Shown here one piece after another: positions 1-12,010 of a stretch of 64,000 bases of DNA. The DNA is from Talpa occidentalis (taxonomy: Eukaryota > Chordata > Mammalia > Eulipotyphla > Talpidae). The DNA lies in the NCBI RefSeq assembly GCF_014898055.3, contig NW_023605305.1:110766734-110830733 (forward strand), given 5' to 3'. Below the pieces are notes generated by a model that worked only from the letters and a program-made list of their open reading frames with translations, searched no databases and had not been told where the DNA came from. Both the position numbers and the translations under genes were made by a program. Each line of letters begins with the position of its first letter. Position 1 is the stretch's first letter.

Positions 1-1020
1 CCTCTGGCCCTTTCTGCCTTACCAGCTGGCAGGCTTGCCACAACCAATGGCATAGAAAAAGCATTAAAGCCTGAAAAAGCCGCTGAGGGCTCCAGGATTC
101 TCCTTTCTCCGTCTACAGGGATCGGTAATGGGCCTGCCCTGTCAGGCTTGTGCAGTGTAGGGGCTGTGACCAAAATAACTCATTCCTTTTCTCTTTTGAA
201 TATGGGCCCTGCTGATGGTTTTGTTGTAGAAAACAGAAACAGGGACCCAAACGCCCTCTCAGAATTTCTAAGCCCCAAACACACTTGACGAAATGGAGTC
301 TGAGTACATGCATGTGCCCACGTCTGAGGAGGATTTGTCTCCAAATGAGCTCGCCTTCCAACTCAAGTTGGGTTTTTCACCTCGTTGTAGGCCATCTACC
401 CGCATGACCTGAGATTTAACCGTCAGGAATGACATGGCAAGAAGTCAAGTGGTTTGGTAAAAGCAGAAAATGAGAAATCTGCTCTCGGAGGGCTTATCTC
501 CCTTTTGCTTTCTAAAAAGCCAGACACAATTTAATTGGGTTTATATAGCTCAAAGCTGATACAGTTGTACCCAACTTGAACAACAAGAGCTATAATGTGA
601 AAGTTCACAAAGGATGCTTGTCTCTCTCAGCTTTTTAAGTGCCGTGACTAATCAGGACGAGGGTTAGATGCATGCGAAGTCTCTTAGCATGCTGATCTCT
701 ACTCTCACAAATGCAGAAAATGCCATTCATCTTCACTTAATGAGAAGGGATCTTCTTTGAAGTCTAAAACCCCAACTTGCTGACCAGAACACAGCCTATA
801 TAATGAGCCTTAGCTGTGCAGTAGTGTAAATTCCTGTGGATCCCCCTGGTAAAAGTGGCTCCAGTATGTTCTCTCTGAGAAAGACACATTCAAAAGCTTG
901 TGTAATAGTGTGAGCCACGCTGCTCTTCCTCTTCCGAGTCTTCCTTCATATCCATGGAGTTTGGGTTCTTGGCCAAGATTTGCTGGCTCTGGAACTATGG
1001 CAATGCTAGTAGTAATATAC
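1..1020. other. Unassigned single-copy-looking sequence
   Basis: No open frame, splice-bounded block or repeat was recognised here. The part from about 500 to 720 is moderately AT-rich and not low-complexity, so it could be conserved non-coding DNA, but this cannot be judged from one genome. Confidence 0.4.
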
Positions 1021-1024
1021 TTGT

Positions 1025-1245
1025 AAAGCTCACTTCCAAAGCACTTAGTCAGACAAGTGCTGTGTACATATTTCCCCAGTTAATCCTCTTAATAGACGGA
1101 GGTAGGTACGAATGTCTCAGTCTTGCACATGAGAAAATTGAGGCCAAGTGTAATTTGCCAAAGTCAGACAGACAGTAAGTGGTGGAGCCAGAGTATAAGG
1201 CACGGCATTTGGCTGAATGATCATGGTAAAGTGATGCCTTTAACG
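1025..1245 (-). repeat. MIR SINE relic, antisense
   Basis: The order of landmarks is that of an inverted MIR: an AATCCTCTTAA block, a GGAGGTAGGTA block, a GAGAAAATTGAGGCC stretch, then a CAGTAAGTGGTGGAGCCAGAG box. These mirror the MIR core (splicing-deficient tRNA-derived SINE, inactive since early mammals). Divergence is heavy and no target-site duplication is visible. Confidence 0.7.
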
Positions 1246-1512
1246 TGTGCACAGAGAAAGAAGGTGTTTTCACAGCTCCAAAGGGTCTGTCCATCTCGAG
1301 GCCATCACCCTGTGGAGGTGTGGGTGAGCACTGTGACCTAGTTGGCCAACGAGATAATAACTAATGGGGAGGAAGAGGGCATGCGATCTAATAGGACTGA
1401 CCAAGATTCAGAAAATGAAAGGGATTCTGGGAGGAACAGCCCTCTCCTGGGATCAGAGGTGCTAGGAACCGTGTAGAGACTTCAGTTACCAAAGGCCACT
1501 TTGAGCATCTTT

Positions 1513-1777
1513 TTTGTTTTTAAAGATTTATTTTTATTTATACAAGAGCTGGGGTACAGGCCAGAGATGTGGGGGGGTGATAGGATTCACCAGAGACAGA
1601 GTGGAGAACAGAACAGGCAGATGTACTAGAATACACTGCTGAGGGGAGCAGCAGGGAAACAGGAGAGGTCTGCTGCACCCTGTGGGTTGCTCCCTGGCTG
1701 GGGATCGAACTCGTGCTGCAGAGACTGTGGATTGCTTCACAGTGCGGTGCCTAATCCCTTGTGCCACCAGGGAGGCC
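1513..1777 (-). mobile_element. tRNA-derived SINE, copy 1 (antisense)
   Basis: Read on the minus strand it begins GGCCTCCCTGGTGGCACAAG (tRNA-like head with an A box), carries a B-box-like GTTCGATCC motif about 50 bases in, and ends in AATAAA and TCTTTAAAAA. The body holds the family-typical CTGCTCCCCTCAGCAGTG and CTCTGTCTCTGGTGAATCC blocks. It is close to full length. Any open frame crossing it is repeat-derived. Confidence 0.85.
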
Positions 1778-2424
1778 CTAAAAGTTAATTTTTAAATGAA
1801 AATAAAATTTCTCATATCCATATAAAGTGAACACATCAAAGCTCTTTTAGTTCATTAGAGAACCAGATACAAAATAGAATTAAAGGAGAATTCAAAAATT
1901 ATTCATGAAAAATAAATGAGCTGACAAATAAATTTGAAATTGGTTCATATCCACAGGGCAATAAACTAGTGTATCTGCAGGAGACATAATTTGGATTTCG
2001 ATGGGCAGCAATCATTTGCATTACTATCAGTATTTGACAATGTACACTTTTATTTATTTTTATTTTTTATATATTAAAATATGTTACTTTAATGACCACA
2101 TTATAAACCAATACATGGCATCATTTCCCTATGAGTAGGCTGTTTCCAAATTTTCACTAATATAAGTGCTCCATGGTGAGTGTCCTTTCATGAAAATTGT
2201 TCACTCCCATTTACTTCTTACGGATGACTAAAGGGTGGAGGCAGTTATGTGGTTATGTTACAGTTATTTTATTAGTGCCTTGGAGATTACATTTTGCATG
2301 CAAACTTCTGCATCAAACATGTTTAATTTGAGGCCAGTTTTCCATAGACATTGGTTTATCACTGTTTCTGTCATGTTCTGTTGTCAGTAAAGCCTCTTTT
2401 GTGTTTCCTCCCTCTCATAAATAC
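1778..2424. other. AT-rich unassigned sequence
   Basis: No gene seen. The stretch around 2090-2250 vaguely recalls the antisense 3' part of old L1 elements, but the match is too weak to call. Short poly-T and poly-A runs are common. Confidence 0.35.
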
Positions 2425-2540
2425 ACATCTACCTTTAGCTAGAACACATTTTTACCAACCCCATTATACAGGCAAGGTAGTTGAAGCTTAGGGAGGCAAA
2501 TTACAGAGAAGCAAGGACAGGAAACTGTTTCCTAACTCCT
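2425..2540 (-). repeat. Possible MIR fragment, antisense
   Basis: A CCATTATACAGGCAAGG block followed by a GTTGAAGCTTAGGGAGGCAAATTA-like run resembles the inverted MIR landmark order. It is short and diverged. Confidence 0.4.
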
Positions 2541-2799
2541 CTATTTTTTTTCTACTACCACATTCATATTTCATTTTAAATGCAAATGAAAATAAACGTG
2601 CTTGTATTCATAACAATATTTTGTGGTATATGGAATCTTTTCATTTCACTTTTAGAATTTTCTAAACTTTTCCCTACTGCCATCCCTCTATCTCCTGTCC
2701 CATTGCCCATCCCCCTTCCTCTTAACCTCAGAGAGCTTGGGGAGAAGGCGGGTGTCCACTGATGTCCACTGCTTTGGGTAACTAATGTGACTGAATCTT

Positions 2800-3050
2800 C
2801 TAGGTAGTCCAGTATTCTTTATCTTTCTGACTTGCTCTACCTTTTCTGACTACATTTACCTTGCTTCACCTTTTTGGTGAATTTTTCTGTTCCTATCTGA
2901 CACCCATTTATTAATTGAGTTGTTTATCTTTGAATTGTGTGAGGGTTTTTTTTTGTATGTCTTGTATGTTAACCCCTTATCAGATATGTTTTGTGTGAAT
3001 ATTTTCTCCCATTTGATAGTGTCTTTTTAATCTTGTATATTCTTTCACTT
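2800..3050 (-). mobile_element. Old L1 fragment, antisense (left part)
   Basis: The plus strand carries the L1 antisense landmarks TTAACCCCTTATCAGATAT and ATTTTCTCCCATTTGATAG. The element continues on the other side of the inserted SINE at 3051-3366, where the phrase about an AGCTTGAAGTAATCCCAGTTG motif follows in the expected order. It is non-coding through decay. Confidence 0.75.
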
Positions 3051-3366
3051 TATGAAAGATTTTTATTTATTATATTTATTAATTTTCTTATTTATTTATA
3101 CAAGCACTGGGTACAGTCAGAAGTGCGGGAGGGTGAGAATTCACCAGAGCCAGAGCGGGGAACAGAATAGGCAGACTGATGAAATACACTGCTGAGGGGA
3201 GCAGCGGGCAAGACAGGAGAGGTCTGCGCGCCATGTGGGACCCTCGTGCCATTTGGGACCCCCGCAGCGCCCGGGGATCAAACTAGTGCTGCAAAGGCTG
3301 CAGGCAGCTTCGCAGCCCAGTGCTCAACCGCTGCACCACCAGGGGAGGCCCTATAAAAGATTTTTA
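3051..3366 (-). mobile_element. tRNA-derived SINE, copy 2, inserted in L1
   Basis: Same family as copy 1, antisense, with the head at about 3350 and the A/T-rich tail at about 3065. Near-identical flanks (ATGAAAGATTTTT at the left, ATAAAAGATTTTT at the right) are the target-site duplication, so the insertion is younger than the L1 it splits. It is the subtype with a GACCCCCGCAGCGCCCGGGGATCAAAC-like middle, and has a longer, diverged T-rich tail. Confidence 0.88.
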
Positions 3367-4330
3367 GCTTGAAGTAATCCCAGTTGTTTACTTTTGTTTT
3401 TATTTCCTTTGCCCTCGGGGCTGAGATACCTAACACAGCTTTATCATTGATGTAATAGAACATACAGCAGTGCTTTCATCTACACATTTTATTTTTGCAG
3501 GTTAAATGACCCAGGTGTGTGTTAATTCTTGGTGTGCTCTTCTCTTGTTTTACAATAGCCCCTTTGAACCTTCCTTCGGGTGTAGATATTGATAAATTCT
3601 TTCCATTTTTCCTTCTCAGTGAAGTTCCTTTCTCTTCCTCCTGTTGTCAATGTTAATCTCGCAAGGTAAAAGATACTAGGCTGGAAATCTTTTTCTTTAA
3701 TTGCTTTAAATATCTCCTGACAACCCCTTTGTGCCTTTAATGTTTCTATGGAACAGTTTGCTGACAGTCTGATTGATGGCCCTTTGTAGGTTACCTTTTT
3801 TCTTTCGATGGCTTTAGTTGGCTTGCAACAGTTTTATTGTAATGTGTCTTGGTGTGTGTCTGTGTGGTATTATTTTGTTTGGAACTCCTTGGGCCTCTTG
3901 GATCACAATGTCTGGTTCATTTCCCAGATTGATGGTTTTTAACAATTCTTTAAATACATTTTCTATTCCTTTCTCTTTCTCCTTCTGGGACCCACATTAT
4001 GTGTGTGCTGTTTCTCTTTAGGTTATCTCAAGGGGATCTTGCATTTTTCATTTTTTAATTCTTTTTTCTCTGTTTTGTCCTGTATGTGTGTTCTCTGGCA
4101 TTGTGCTTTTAAGTGCATCAATTCTCTGCATTGCTTTTATTTGTCTGTTATTGAGGCCCCTGCTATTTTTATTTACTTTATAGTATTTAACTCTGTGACT
4201 TCTGATGGTAGTTGTCTCATTTTCTCTCACTTTATTCTATTCCTGTTTTATACCCTTCATTTTTAAGGTCTGAGTTCCATAAACATTGTTATAACTTGGA
4301 GCTCTCTCAGTCATGTCCTACAGATCTGGA
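3367..4330 (-). mobile_element. Old L1 fragment, antisense (right part)
   Basis: Continuation of the L1 split by SINE copy 2. Landmarks on the plus strand include TGGAACTCCTTGGGCCTCTTGGAT-like text, a CCTTCTGGGACCCACATTATG-like block and a CTCTGTTTTGTCCTG-like run, the order known from the 5' region of ancient L1M elements read in reverse. Two small open frames (3818-4021, 4003-4266) lie wholly in it and are not genes. Confidence 0.65.
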
Positions 4331-7300
4331 TTGAGGCTCCTCTTGGGGTTTTTTTTTTTTTGCTCCAGCATTTGTGGCATATTCTTCTGCATCTTCACTT
4401 TATGTTATGTGTTGTAACAGGACTAGGCTTTTAGACTGTTGCCTTTGCACCATCAAAGTAATTGGAGAACTGGCACCAGCAAGGGGTAGTAGGTTAAATC
4501 AAAAACAAAAACAAAAAGACAGTGGGGCCCCATAAGGTCACTTCCAGTAAGTGTCAGGGATTCGAGTTTCCTGCTGTGCTGTGGGTACCAGAGCCGTGTG
4601 GTGGGGTCCACAGCCATCCCCCCTCTAGACCAGCGCCTCACTCTTAGCTTTTCTTAGAGTCTTATTTGAGCCTCCGCCTCTGGGCGATTTTTTAGCACTA
4701 GATGCAGCACCTGGCACAGATTGTAGCTGAGGCACCACAGACTGGAAATTATTTTCTTTTCCACCACAGAACTTTATCCTGGGGTGCTCCTGTTCGTAAC
4801 AAAAGCTAAAACTAGTTTATGTTAATTTGTTAAATTTAGCCCTGAAATGAGGAGGTGGGGTTGGCAGACACTTGGAATATCCCAGCCTCAGCGTCAAGTA
4901 GCAGCCTCTTCTATGAGAAGACGCAGGTGATAACAACCTGTTTCACCCTGCATTTTAGACTCCACATGTTCTATAGAAAGAGCCTCAGATTCAAGCCAGT
5001 AATCCTCACTCTGCACCCCTGCTCCTGCAGCTTTCCAACGTATAGCCTCTATCCTGGGTGCCAACTCTGTGCCCCTTTTCCAATGTAATGCTAGATCGCA
5101 GCATCCCCAAAATTGGTGTGTGACCCAAGTCAGCAATTATAGGAGATTCTGCACAGCTCCATTCCTTCCCAGCTGCCTGAAGACCTGTTGCCATTATGAA
5201 TAACACAGAAACTATGGGCACCAGGATGTTCATGAGCCACTGACTACTTCAGTGGGAACTAGGGGTCATTGATATCCTCTGCCCGGGAAGGCAGCAGTCC
5301 CTAAGACAGAAATTCAGGAGAAATTAGCTGAAGTGTTCAAGATCACCTCAGATATCAGCTTTGTATTTGGAGTCAGAACCCAAATATAACCAAGTGGTGC
5401 AAGAAAGCTGGCTTTGACATGGGCATGGTCAAGTGTCCTGGGCTGGGCACCTTGATTTGCGCAAACAGTAAAGAGTCTTGGAGCCCTTGGTAGATCTGAC
5501 AGGCCCTTAGTGCTGAAATAGGGGACCAGGTACAGGCAGACCAACGGGTACGGAGGCAGACATGCAGGGGGTGGGGGGCCCGGAGGCTGGGAGCAACTGA
5601 GCCTCCCAGCCCCCATGATCTCTGGGCTTTCCATGCTCTCTCTGGTTTCTCAGTCGCTCCCTTTCCAGGCCAGATGTCCACATTCACACATGCGCACACC
5701 CCGTGCTCCTTGGCTTCTTGACCAGGTGTCCATAATCATAGGTGCACTCTCTAGCACCCTTTGCATCAACAAGATATTACGTGTGGGCAATGAAATCTGG
5801 GAGGCAAGCAAGGCCACAGGTGAAAAAGCCTGAAGAACTCCATTTTCCTTAGTACATGATTTTATGATTCCTTAGATTAAGCAAAGCAAAATGAACCCCA
5901 ACATAGACTGACAAGACATGGCCTGTGTGAGAAGAAAACAGTGGAAGGAACGCAAGAGCAGAATGAAGAACCCCAGGTGGACTGCAACCACCTGTGTTGG
6001 TACTGGCACAGGCCCTGGAGCTTGGGCACGGGAGGAGATAGATGCTGCAGCAACTTGATCTGTGGTGATTGTGCAGATTTTTCATGAGAGGATGAATAAA
6101 TTAAAACCTTTTATATGTGGGGAAAAAAAAATAGGACACAGAAGCCAGCTTGAACAGGCTCCCATGAACCAAAGTTGGGACAATCTGTGTCTCAAAAATG
6201 AGTGCATTGAAACGCATGGACTATTTTTAAAAATCAATGTGTTAGTGTTAGTCAAAACGAGAAGCTTCACACTCACCTCTCAGAAAAACACCTTCATTTG
6301 TCACCATTCAAAATATCTATTACTCCACAAGCCCAGTGGACAAGTTTACTCTAGTTTCTTGCTCGGAATATTGGTAACAGGCAGAAATAGAGCTTCGAGG
6401 AGCTTCTTATCAATAACGAGGACTTCAGCTTATCTCTTGTGCACATGCATAAGTGAAAATACCGTATTCTCGCTGCCCACCCATTGAAACTATTTTGGAA
6501 GCCAAGGAAGTGAGATTTCCCAGGTTGTGAAGAGCCATGTTGAGATTCTAGGTCGGGTGAAAGCGGCCAGTGGCCAGCTCTTTTTCATTTGTTTGCTCCG
6601 AAGACTGTAGGGTAAGTGAATTTGTCAGGATTTTACGCCGCTGGGCTCTGTGGTAATCACCTGTGGCCTTGACTGCAGAGGCCCTTGGGAGCGTGGGCGC
6701 GGGATACACATGTCTGATGGTGGACACCAGGAGTGTGATGTGGGCGTAAGTGGGCGCACCTGAGCCTGGCGGCTGGCTATAAGGGCGGCGTCGCTCAGGC
6801 AGGAGGATGGCTCTGGTACAACGGCTACGAGAAGACAGTTGACTACAGAGAGGTAGGACCATGAGACAATGCTAGAGGGAGCCCAAAGAGAAAGAATAAA
6901 GATTCGTGGTGGGGTTGGGAGGTCTGCCAGCCTCTGGGCCCCCTGGTCCTCCTGCCCGCCCTGCACCACAAGACCTCCCTAGAGAGACAGTTCTGGAGAA
7001 AGGCTGCAGCCCTGGAAGAAGGTGAGGCAGGAGGAGGGCAATCTGCTGAGCAACCTGTGCCTGACTCTGCATGGGATTGTGGGTACTGCCCTTCCCACCC
7101 CACCCTATCCTCATTTCTGCATTTCCCCCCACCCGGGTCAGCATGTGCAATGTTCTGTCAGGCCCTACCATCCTCTGGCAAGACCAGTCATCATCCCCTG
7201 GAAAGGACACGCACACCAGCAGCTTAGGGTGATGGTTATTCAGGACAGGTTTACACGCTAACAGTCGTGAAAGCCTGAAATCAGAGTTGCTCTCCTGGCC

Positions 7301-7524
7301 TATAAGTGCCTAGTCAGTGGGCAGAAATTTATTTCTAAGAAATTTTATCTTCTCAGAGTTTCTGAATTTGCATTCCATGGGTGATTACCTCTATATTTCT
7401 TCTTTTTCTTGGAAAGGTCATCCTGGCTAGAGAAATACTAAAAAACAGGACACTTTTAGGGAATTCAGGCTGTTGATAAAGGTGGTAGGGAGAACCACAA
7501 AGGTGAGAAGTTTACTCAGAATTT
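4331..7524. other. Unassigned sequence, no gene recognised
   Basis: No gene recognised in about 3.2 kb. A weak MIR-like antisense patch may lie at about 5320-5395. The 141-codon open frame at 6062-6487 has no recognisable domain, signal sequence or codon pattern and is most likely chance. Several overlapping frames at 6550-7220 run on the minus strand of a GC-rich patch and are mutually incompatible, which argues against coding. Confidence 0.4.
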
Positions 7525-8330
7525 ATTCATTCCTCCTCACTCAGCTTTCTCTGAGTGCTTATCTTAAGCCAAGTGCTGTGCCAAGTCCTGGGAACTTTAT
7601 CATGTACAACTGAGATGCACATGGGTGTGTAAATGATTTACAAGGAAATGTGGTAAATAACAGAGCTAGGTACAAAGTGTGAAGAGAACACAAAGCAAAA
7701 AGCAACATATGCCGATAATATGCTGGAAAGGCTTCCCTGAGAAAATGACATTTGAATTGCGAGACCAGAGATAATTTAACTTCGCTGGGCCTTGATTCCT
7801 CTTTGAAGTGAAAATAATACTTTTATCCATAGTTTTAAGACTCCAATAGATTCTACATGATGGAAAGTGTTTGAAATAGTGCCTGACATAAATTATCCAA
7901 GAACTATCAGCTGTCGGGAAGGGGGGGAGCAGAGGGCAGAAAGAAGAGGAAGAAGAAAATTTGCTGTCAGGCAAGAACATTCCTATCAGAGGGAACAGCA
8001 TGGGCAAAATGCGGGCTCATCAAAGAGCCTGGAATCTAGTAGGACAGAAAGCAGCTTGGCCAGAGCATGTGGGTTGTGCAGGCAGACGTGGGTCTGGGGT
8101 CCAGGTAGGTAGAACCTTCCTTGCTGGTTTGGTTCACTGCTCCATGCAGCGTGGCTTCTGAGCTCTTGGTTGGCATGTGTGCATGCCATATTGTTTGTTA
8201 AACTCTTAAATATCACCCTTGGGTTCATAATGGGGGGTTGGGAGGAGGCAGACATTGCTTTTAAACAGAGAAGAGTGACATAATTGGGCTTTTCCTTTCA
8301 AAGAATGTAACTCCAGCGAAGCTAGCAGAG
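7525..8330 (-). repeat. L2 LINE relic, antisense, interrupted by MIR
   Basis: ATTCATTC followed by TGAGTGCTTATCTTAAGCCAAGTGCTGTGCC is the inverted L2 3' end. Further along, GAAAGGCTTCCCTGAGAAAATGACATTTGAATTG and AGAACATTCC...AGAGGGAACAGCATGGGCAAA-type blocks follow in the inverted L2 order, then a GAAGAGTGACATAATTGGGC patch. A MIR interrupts it at about 7775-7905. Confidence 0.65.
7775..7905 (+). repeat. MIR relic nested in L2
   Basis: TTCGCTGGGCCTTGATTCCTC, then an AATAATACTTTTATCC patch and GAAATAGTGCCTGACATA, is the 3' half of a sense MIR. It separates the two L2 blocks, so it inserted into an existing L2. Confidence 0.55.
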
Positions 8331-8421
8331 AAAATCTAATGGCAGCTAACAAGGCCAGTGCATTAGAATCAGGTGGGTTGGTGGCCTGGCGAGGCAACCT
8401 GACCGTAGGGGCCCATACTTC

Positions 8422-8440
8422 TGCACTGCCCCCTAGTTAC
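8422..8440 (-). promoter_or_regulatory. Possible weak CTCF motif (reverse)
   Basis: The minus strand reads AACTAGGGGGCAGTGC, which fits the central AG-GGGGC-A-TG part of the CTCF consensus but lacks the upstream CC. Motif only; occupancy is unknown. Confidence 0.3.
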
Positions 8441-8459
8441 AAGACTGGTTGGTTTGTTT

Positions 8460-8590
8460 TCCTTTGTCTCTGCTGTTGTACTATGAGCCAATGAAGGGTA
8501 AACTCATCTTTTATCTCCTGCACCTACATCATTACTTGCTACAGAGTAGGTCTTCTGTAATTAATTATAGAATAAATTAATAGTGGAGGA
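8460..8590 (+). repeat. L2 3' end relic, sense
   Basis: AATGAAGGGTAAACTCATCTTTTATCTCCTGCACC followed by a CAGAGTAGGTCTTCTGTAATTAAT end copies the L2 terminal phrase about a tail ending in a LINE-type 3' motif. No poly-A. Confidence 0.5.
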
Positions 8591-8599
8591 AATTAGATA

Positions 8600-11290
8600 A
8601 AATGCTGAAGCCCTGAACTAACACAGTCATGGTGCAGAGGGATAGTGAATGAGATGTGGAAGACATTTCTGAAGTAGAAACAATAAATCTTGGTGCCCAA
8701 CCTAGGCATGGTAGGAGGGCTGAAAAGCACCAATAATGTCAACTCGGTCTCTGCATGAGGCAGTGGGGTGAGGGGTGAAAGCACAGAAGGGATTGCCTGC
8801 CGAGGAGACAGGCACATTTGATGGTCAGGTGATAAACTCTATATATGATAGAAACCTGGCCTTGCTTGGTGTGAATAGTCTCTTGGGAACAGTCACTGGG
8901 CCCTTCCTGTGACAGAGACCACAAGTTGTCCCCCTGGCACTTGACCTCGTGTTCTCTGTGTTAGCAAAATGTTGCCTGGACATACAGCCCCCAGCTATAC
9001 ACTCCATTTCCCAGACTCGCTTGCAACTCAGTGAAACCTTTTGACAAGATTCTGGAAGTCAAAATGTGAGAAGCGCAACTTGCTCAACTTGCAATTTAGG
9101 CTACTTAAAAGCACGGGCCAGCCCTTCCTTCTCTCCCTGGGCCCTGCTGGCTGTAGGTGGGTGTGGTGGCCAGAGCAGGGACAGGCCTCCTGGACCACAA
9201 GTTGGAGACCTATTCTGAGGATGATGGACTCATGAGACAGGAGAACTCTGATGCTATAAATTACCCCACTAGCCCTGCTTGAAGTTACGAGAAAGTCTAA
9301 CTTCAGTCACTACCATCTTGCTCTCCTCTGCAGCCAGAAACAATCCCTCCATGAGTGACACTGCCTGAACCTCCACAGCTGCAGAGCGGGGTAAGCATCA
9401 TTCTCCTTCATTCTGACGTAAACACAAACAATTATCAACTCACATTATAAGGTTGAACTAAACCTTACTTTCTCCAAGGAAAGGAAACCCAGAGAGGAAA
9501 CCTAACAACTCACAATAAGGGACAACCTTTTGCTTTCAGTGAAACAAGGATAAAAAGGAGAGTAATCTGTGCTTTCTGAACTTTCCTAGCTCATAGAAAG
9601 AGAGAGGCTGAGCTGAGAGTGCCCGAAGAGACCCTTCCCACTTGAGCTAATCCTTCCCAGGGCCCAGACTTCCAGACACAAGAACTAGCTGTAGATCAGA
9701 TCAGTGTGGGAAGACTTTATGTAGGGGGTGGGTGGCCATGAAGAAAGAGGCAAGCCTGCTCCACACTGACATTTTTGGATTATGGAAGCAATAGATATCA
9801 TGGTACAATTTTTAAACTGGCATGGAAGCCAAAAGTCCTCTTTTTTTTTCTTTTACTTTCTTTCCTTTAGATATATTTGGGTGCCAATTATACACAGAAA
9901 AGCCAAACTCACTTTGTTAACGTCAAGCTGTAGATACTTGTGATCTGGCAAAGAGCAATCCCCTTGCAGTTTTAGAGCTTGTCATCAGGATTAATGGACT
10001 TGGAGAAAATGTCTAGGGCAACGTTTGGCCCTTCAGGGACCCTGAGGCTCACTTCCAACAGGACTGGGCAACCTCCCAGAGCTGGTGAGCACATTCCCAT
10101 GATTCCAGATCACTTGGCAGCCTGCCAAGCTTGCTGTTCCCTCTTCTTGCCCCAACTCTAAAGAAAAGTTCAGAAAGTGCAGGTTACTCCCACGGGTCAC
10201 CTGGCAGATGCCCAGTCCCCGTGGGGCTGAGTCTGGCTCTGACGCCAGGGAATAGACTTTCTTTGGAATCACTTACAGGTCTTCTCTCTGGGATCTAAAG
10301 AGCTGCCATCTGGGTATTCACCCCTAATGCAGATGTGGTCACCTGTCCGAGGTTCAGCCATAGAACCCTCTCTTCTTGAACCCCTCATTTGCTGGGAGCT
10401 CTGGGCTGGTGTCTTAGCTGGTGCCATGGAAACCAAAATAGTCGTCTGGAGGAACAGTCCAAGCTCAAACCTTGCACTTATCCTTGTAGCTCTGAGATTA
10501 TTGCTTGTCTCCTCCAGGAGAAGGAAGCGAGCCCACCCACCCTTAGTAGAATCCTGTCCTGCTAGTGATCACCAGGAACTTCATGCTTCTGAGCTTCAAG
10601 CTCCTGTTCCTATCTCCCCTCCTTGCCTTAAGAGCTAATGATACTCCGCCATTTTTTTTAGTGTCTTTTCTGTGATTCTTAACCTTTGGTGCCTCTGTGA
10701 CATATTTGTGGACTTTTAAAAAGCAGACTTGCCCGTGTTGTACACAGAGATGCCCACTCTGCCAACAGGCTGGGCACTGGGCTGTGAACAGCTGTTGATT
10801 CTCATCTGCCCAACACTCACGACCATTTCAGGGTGAATCACCTCATTTTCCCCTGGGAAAAAAATAACCATCCCCACACAAAGCTTTCATTGCCATCTCT
10901 TAGATGAACAAACGAAGGTTTGCTCAAAGAGGCCCCAGACCGTGCCCGAGTTCTCACTGGAGTGGAGTGATAATGATTCAGATCCAGGAATCTGTGATTC
11001 CACAGATTTTATGCATTCCATGTGTAAACACTGCCTACCTGCTTCCCAAAATCACCATGGCATAGAATATGCTCATGCAGCTTTCATCCAAGAAAGACCT
11101 CTCACATCCATTAAAGGAACACATGAAATTTGAGTTTTTCTGTAAATTCAATCAAGACTCATAATTATTATTGACAGTAAGGTGAAGACCATTTCCAGGG
11201 TACAGGTGGCGCCCACAAGCCTGAACAAGCCAGCAAAGTTTAGAGAAGTACTTTCCTTGATGTAAAGAGCCAGCTGAGAATTGCATGTGC
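8600..11290. other. Unassigned sequence, no gene recognised
   Basis: No exon, RNA gene or young repeat recognised. A weak antisense MIR-like patch may lie at about 10780-10990. Small open frames at 9041-9235, 9979-10161 and 10327-10638 have no family resemblance. A TGACGTAA (CRE-like) octamer sits at about 9414. Confidence 0.35.
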
Positions 11291-11294
11291 CAAG

Positions 11295-11500
11295 CCCAGC
11301 TCCAAGGTCCCCTCCTTCTATAAGCCTTCCTGGATTCCCTTCACCCAGCTGCACATCTGCACATCCTGACCTGGGCTGGTCTCCTGGTAATCTGCAAGCC
11401 TTGGAGACCAAATCAAGTTGTACTTACTTTCCTCTGTTTCACTCCTAAGCAGATGGGTGCTAAGCACACAGTACATCCCCAAGGAATGCTCATTAAATAT
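11295..11500 (+). repeat. L2 relic, sense
   Basis: TCCAAGGTCCCCTCCTTCTATAAGCCTTCCTGGATTCCC is the L2 phrase for its 3' UTR-proximal part, and the block ends with AAGGAATGCTCATTAAAT, matching the L2 end. Confidence 0.65.
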
Positions 11501-11758
11501 GGAAGATTTGGGTAACAATAGGCCCAATTTCAACACAAATAAGTCCTTTAAATAGTTGCCTGAATACAAACTGAAAGAGCCCCTTCCCCCCTCCCAAGGA
11601 TCACTGTTTTTCATAAAACCCTGCAATATATACCTGGCATACTCTCTTCTGAGAATAGACAAGGGGCACTCCCAAAGACTTCCAGCTCAGATTAGAGACA
11701 CACATTACAATAATCACAAACTATTCTATTTTAAAATTAGAAAAATAAGTTCCAGTGT

Positions 11759-11788
11759 ACACACACACCCACACACACATACACACAC
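11759..11788. repeat. (AC)n microsatellite
   Basis: Interrupted dinucleotide run, about 30 bases, broken by one CCC and one T. Confidence 0.9.
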
Positions 11789-11929
11789 CATTTTGATTTC
11801 AAAGGGCTTGTTTATTTCCCGAGTCTCACAAAAATGTCAGTCTGTAAAATAACCTGAAAAATCACCTATGGCAAATTCTTGCCAGGCTTGGATCTCAGAG
11901 GTGCTGTCTCCCTGCAGAGTCAGTTAGAA

Positions 11930-12010
11930 ATTCCCTGGTACGTAATTAAATCAAAGTCGTTTGTTATTACTGCCCTGCAGACTCTCTTCAAAGCTTTGAA
12001 CCTCATGCAT
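11930..12010. promoter_or_regulatory. Candidate enhancer-like motif cluster
   Basis: Within 80 bases there is TACGTAATTAAATCAAAG (homeodomain-type TAATTA next to a TCF/LEF-type ATCAAAG), a TTTGTTATTA, and a perfect 14-base palindrome TTCAAAGCTTTGAA at 11987-12000 that pairs two TCF/LEF-like half sites. This is motif evidence only; no conservation data are available. Confidence 0.25.

Noticed and set aside
6062..6487. 141-codon plus-strand open frame
   Set aside because: No family resemblance, no splice or promoter context, and an opposing frame overlaps; length is not extraordinary over 64 kb.
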